Positions 62,631 through 64,000 of a DNA stretch of 64,000 bases are shown one piece after another. A model generated the notes under the pieces. That model worked only from the letters and a program-made list of their open reading frames with translations. It made no database searches and was not told the DNA's origin. The position numbers and the translations under genes are program-made. Source of the DNA: Thecaphora thlaspeos (Eukaryota; Basidiomycota; Ustilaginomycetes; Urocystidales; Glomosporiaceae); the NCBI GenBank assembly GCA_900291925.1, contig UWYS01000009.1, positions 62,001 to 126,000 on the forward strand, read 5' to 3'. Within the stretch, counting starts at the first letter, position 1. Every line of letters begins with the position of its first letter.

Positions 62631-64000
62631 TTACTTCCTCGCACCACCGCCACCTCCCCTACCTCCCCCTCCCCCTCCACGACTGCCGCCACGTCCACCA
62701 CCGCCTCTACCTGCTCCAGCGCCGCCCAACTTTTTTCCCTCGAATCCCGGTCGACCCTTTTTGGCGCCACTGGACGACGATCCCTCTCCTCCTCCTCCTC
62801 CTCCGGCCTTCTGATAAGGTTTCCCTGCGCCCTGCTGAGCTTTGCCGCGCGGCGTCTTCATTCCCTTTGAGGTTGAGGATGTCGTCTTTTTGCTGTTGCC
62901 GCTTCCACCCTTTTTGCGGTCGGCTAGGTTTTCCTGTCGTTTCTTCTGACGAGCAGCTTGCGTTTCTTTTTCGGCATGTGTTCGGTCGAGCCTAGTGTGG
63001 AGAGGTCGAGTGAAGAGAGGGAAGAAGGGGGGGGGGGGGGTAAGTAAGGTAGCTGAGAAGGGTAATGTGAAGAGAAGAATGGTGGGGGCACGGGGAGGGG
63101 GCCCAGGGGGGAACAAGGGAGAACGTACCAAGCTTTGGAACTCTTCTCCTTGGCTTTGTCCTTCTTCTTGACGGCCTTCTTTAGCAGCTTTTCGTCGTCG
63201 CGAATCTTGACTCCCTCGGCAGCCGCCAGAGCCCTCTCCCACTTCTTGCCCTCTTCAAAATCTGCCAGTGCCTGCTTGGCGTCGCCGCCCTCTTCCTGGG
63301 CGGACGAGATGAGTTTCTCTTTGCGCTTCTCTTCGCGCGCCTTGCGGTGCTCGAGGGCCTGAAGGGCGGCCTTGGGGTCCGAGGGAAGGGAGAGACGAGA
63401 CTTTTTCGACTCGGCCTGACGACCGGAAAAGGCAAGGGCGTTGAAGTTGAGTGAGGTGCCTGGCGAGACGCTGGATGGCTTGCCGTTGGCCTGCGATGAG
63501 GAGAAAGAAGAGACGTCCGGCACAAGCAGGGCGGGTGGTCTCGAGGTCCCCTTGTTGGCGTTGTTGGCTGCTGGGTCCTTCTTGGTCGCGCCGGGCGCAC
63601 CCGCCTTGCCCTTTGACTTGTCGTTCTCCTGTCCCTGGGCTACGGCAGCTCGTCGGGCCTCCTTCCTCTCACGCCTCCTTCGGTCACGCATCTCTCCCCT
63701 CTGTCTCCTCCGCTCCTCGAGCAGGTCGTCCTTGCTGGAGATGACGCTACCTTCGCCCTCGTCCGCCTCGCCGCTCGCGGTCCCGTTGGCGCCACCGTCG
63801 GTGGCGGAAGAGCGGACGCCCAGCTCGAGCATATTGGACCCGGTCTGGGTGCGGCGCTTCTTCTGCAGGCCTTGGATCTTGGCGTGCAGACGGGCGCGCA
63901 ACGCTTCAATCGAGGCTTTGCGCTCGCCCTCGGTCTGGACTGCTGTGCCGGTCCGCTTGGCGCCGCCAACGACGGCCGGTGTGAGGTCCTCGACGTCCGA
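62631..64000 (-). CDS. RRP14: RRP14/SURF6 ribosome-biogenesis protein, 5' end outside window
   Basis: Partial: the frame is open through the right edge (position 64000), so the start codon lies outside. Two visible exons, 64000-63129 and 62991-62631 (137-nt intron, GTACGT...TAG, phase 2), encode 410 aa. Signatures: RKASIEALRARLHAKIQGLQ (SURF6 N-domain, interrupted by the edge), then LEERRRQRGEMRDRRRRERK, FEEGKKWERALAAAEGVKIR, DDEKLLKKAVKKKDKAKEKS and, across the splice, KAWLDRTHAEKETQAARQKK with RQENLADRK, the conserved basic C-terminal core. A Gly/Ser/Lys tail with RGGGG repeats follows and is RGG-like, suggesting nucleolar RNA contact. Rrp14/SURF6 works in the nucleolus on early pre-60S (and 40S) assembly. 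The Gly-rich tail is longer than in yeast. Confidence 0.9.

Noticed and set aside
1..64000. tRNA, rRNA, snRNA, CRISPR array or intact transposon
   Set aside because: I scanned intergenic stretches for T-loop and anticodon-type patterns, 5S and U6 signatures, regularly spaced repeats and transposase or reverse-transcriptase motifs and found none I could support by eye. A covariance-model search would be needed to be sure.

Overview
This is a nuclear fragment from a filamentous-fungus-type eukaryote, most likely a basidiomycete and probably a smut-related (Ustilaginomycotina-like) species. The reasons are: GC-rich sequence; mostly zero to two short GT-AG introns per gene (about 80-190 nt, with GTGAGT/GTAAGT-type donors); a single-exon pentafunctional AROM gene; Pho85-type cyclin, DUG3, NGL2 and Pil1-like genes; and a many-intron seven-helix-type membrane protein resembling basidiomycete DUF6534 proteins. 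The exact taxon is inferred, not shown. There are no bacterial operons, insertion sequences or CRISPR arrays. I recognised no tRNA or rRNA gene.

Layout, left to right. 0.2-4.2 kb: NGL2-type RNA exonuclease and a mitochondrial protein with a degenerate pterin-dehydratase-like domain, both on the minus strand. 4.7-5.0 kb: DPH3. 5.0-7.4 kb: no supportable gene. 7.4-8.6 kb: a COX16-ERV1 fusion. 8.9-10.3 kb: DUG3. 10.9-14.8 kb: a CAK1/CDK-like kinase converging on a Pho80/Pcl-type cyclin. 16.7-19.9 kb: a COQ6-COQ7 fusion. 20.3-22.1 kb: mitoribosomal GTPase S29/DAP3. 22.7-25.7 kb: coiled-coil protein. 26.4-28.0 kb: three-KH-domain RNA-binding protein. 30.4-31.1 kb: SmD3, divergent from a RAB18-like GTPase (31.7-32.6 kb). 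33.2-37.6 kb: Pil1-like eisosome protein. 40.6-42.7 kb: cytosolic-type GH32 invertase. 43.3-43.8 kb: small unrecognised gene. 44.7-48.1 kb: HEATR6-like protein. 49.9-52.7 kb: 11-exon membrane protein. 53.2-58.3 kb: AROM. 59.4-62.2 kb: a SPATA20/YyaL-type gene that appears broken. 62.6-64.0 kb: RRP14/SURF6, cut by the right edge.

The most striking content is mitochondrial. Two genes about 8 kb apart each encode, in one uninterrupted reading frame, two proteins that are normally separate. COX16 (cytochrome oxidase assembly, inner membrane) is followed without a stop by ERV1 (sulfhydryl oxidase of the intermembrane-space import relay). COQ6 is followed without a stop by COQ7 (two hydroxylases of ubiquinone synthesis), with a presequence-like Arg/Ser-rich linker between them. 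In both cases the partners act in the same compartment or pathway, so tethered or post-import-cleaved tandem proteins are plausible.

Exon-intron models were built by hand from splice sites and conserved protein motifs. Phase consistency (total coding length divisible by three) was checked for every spliced model.
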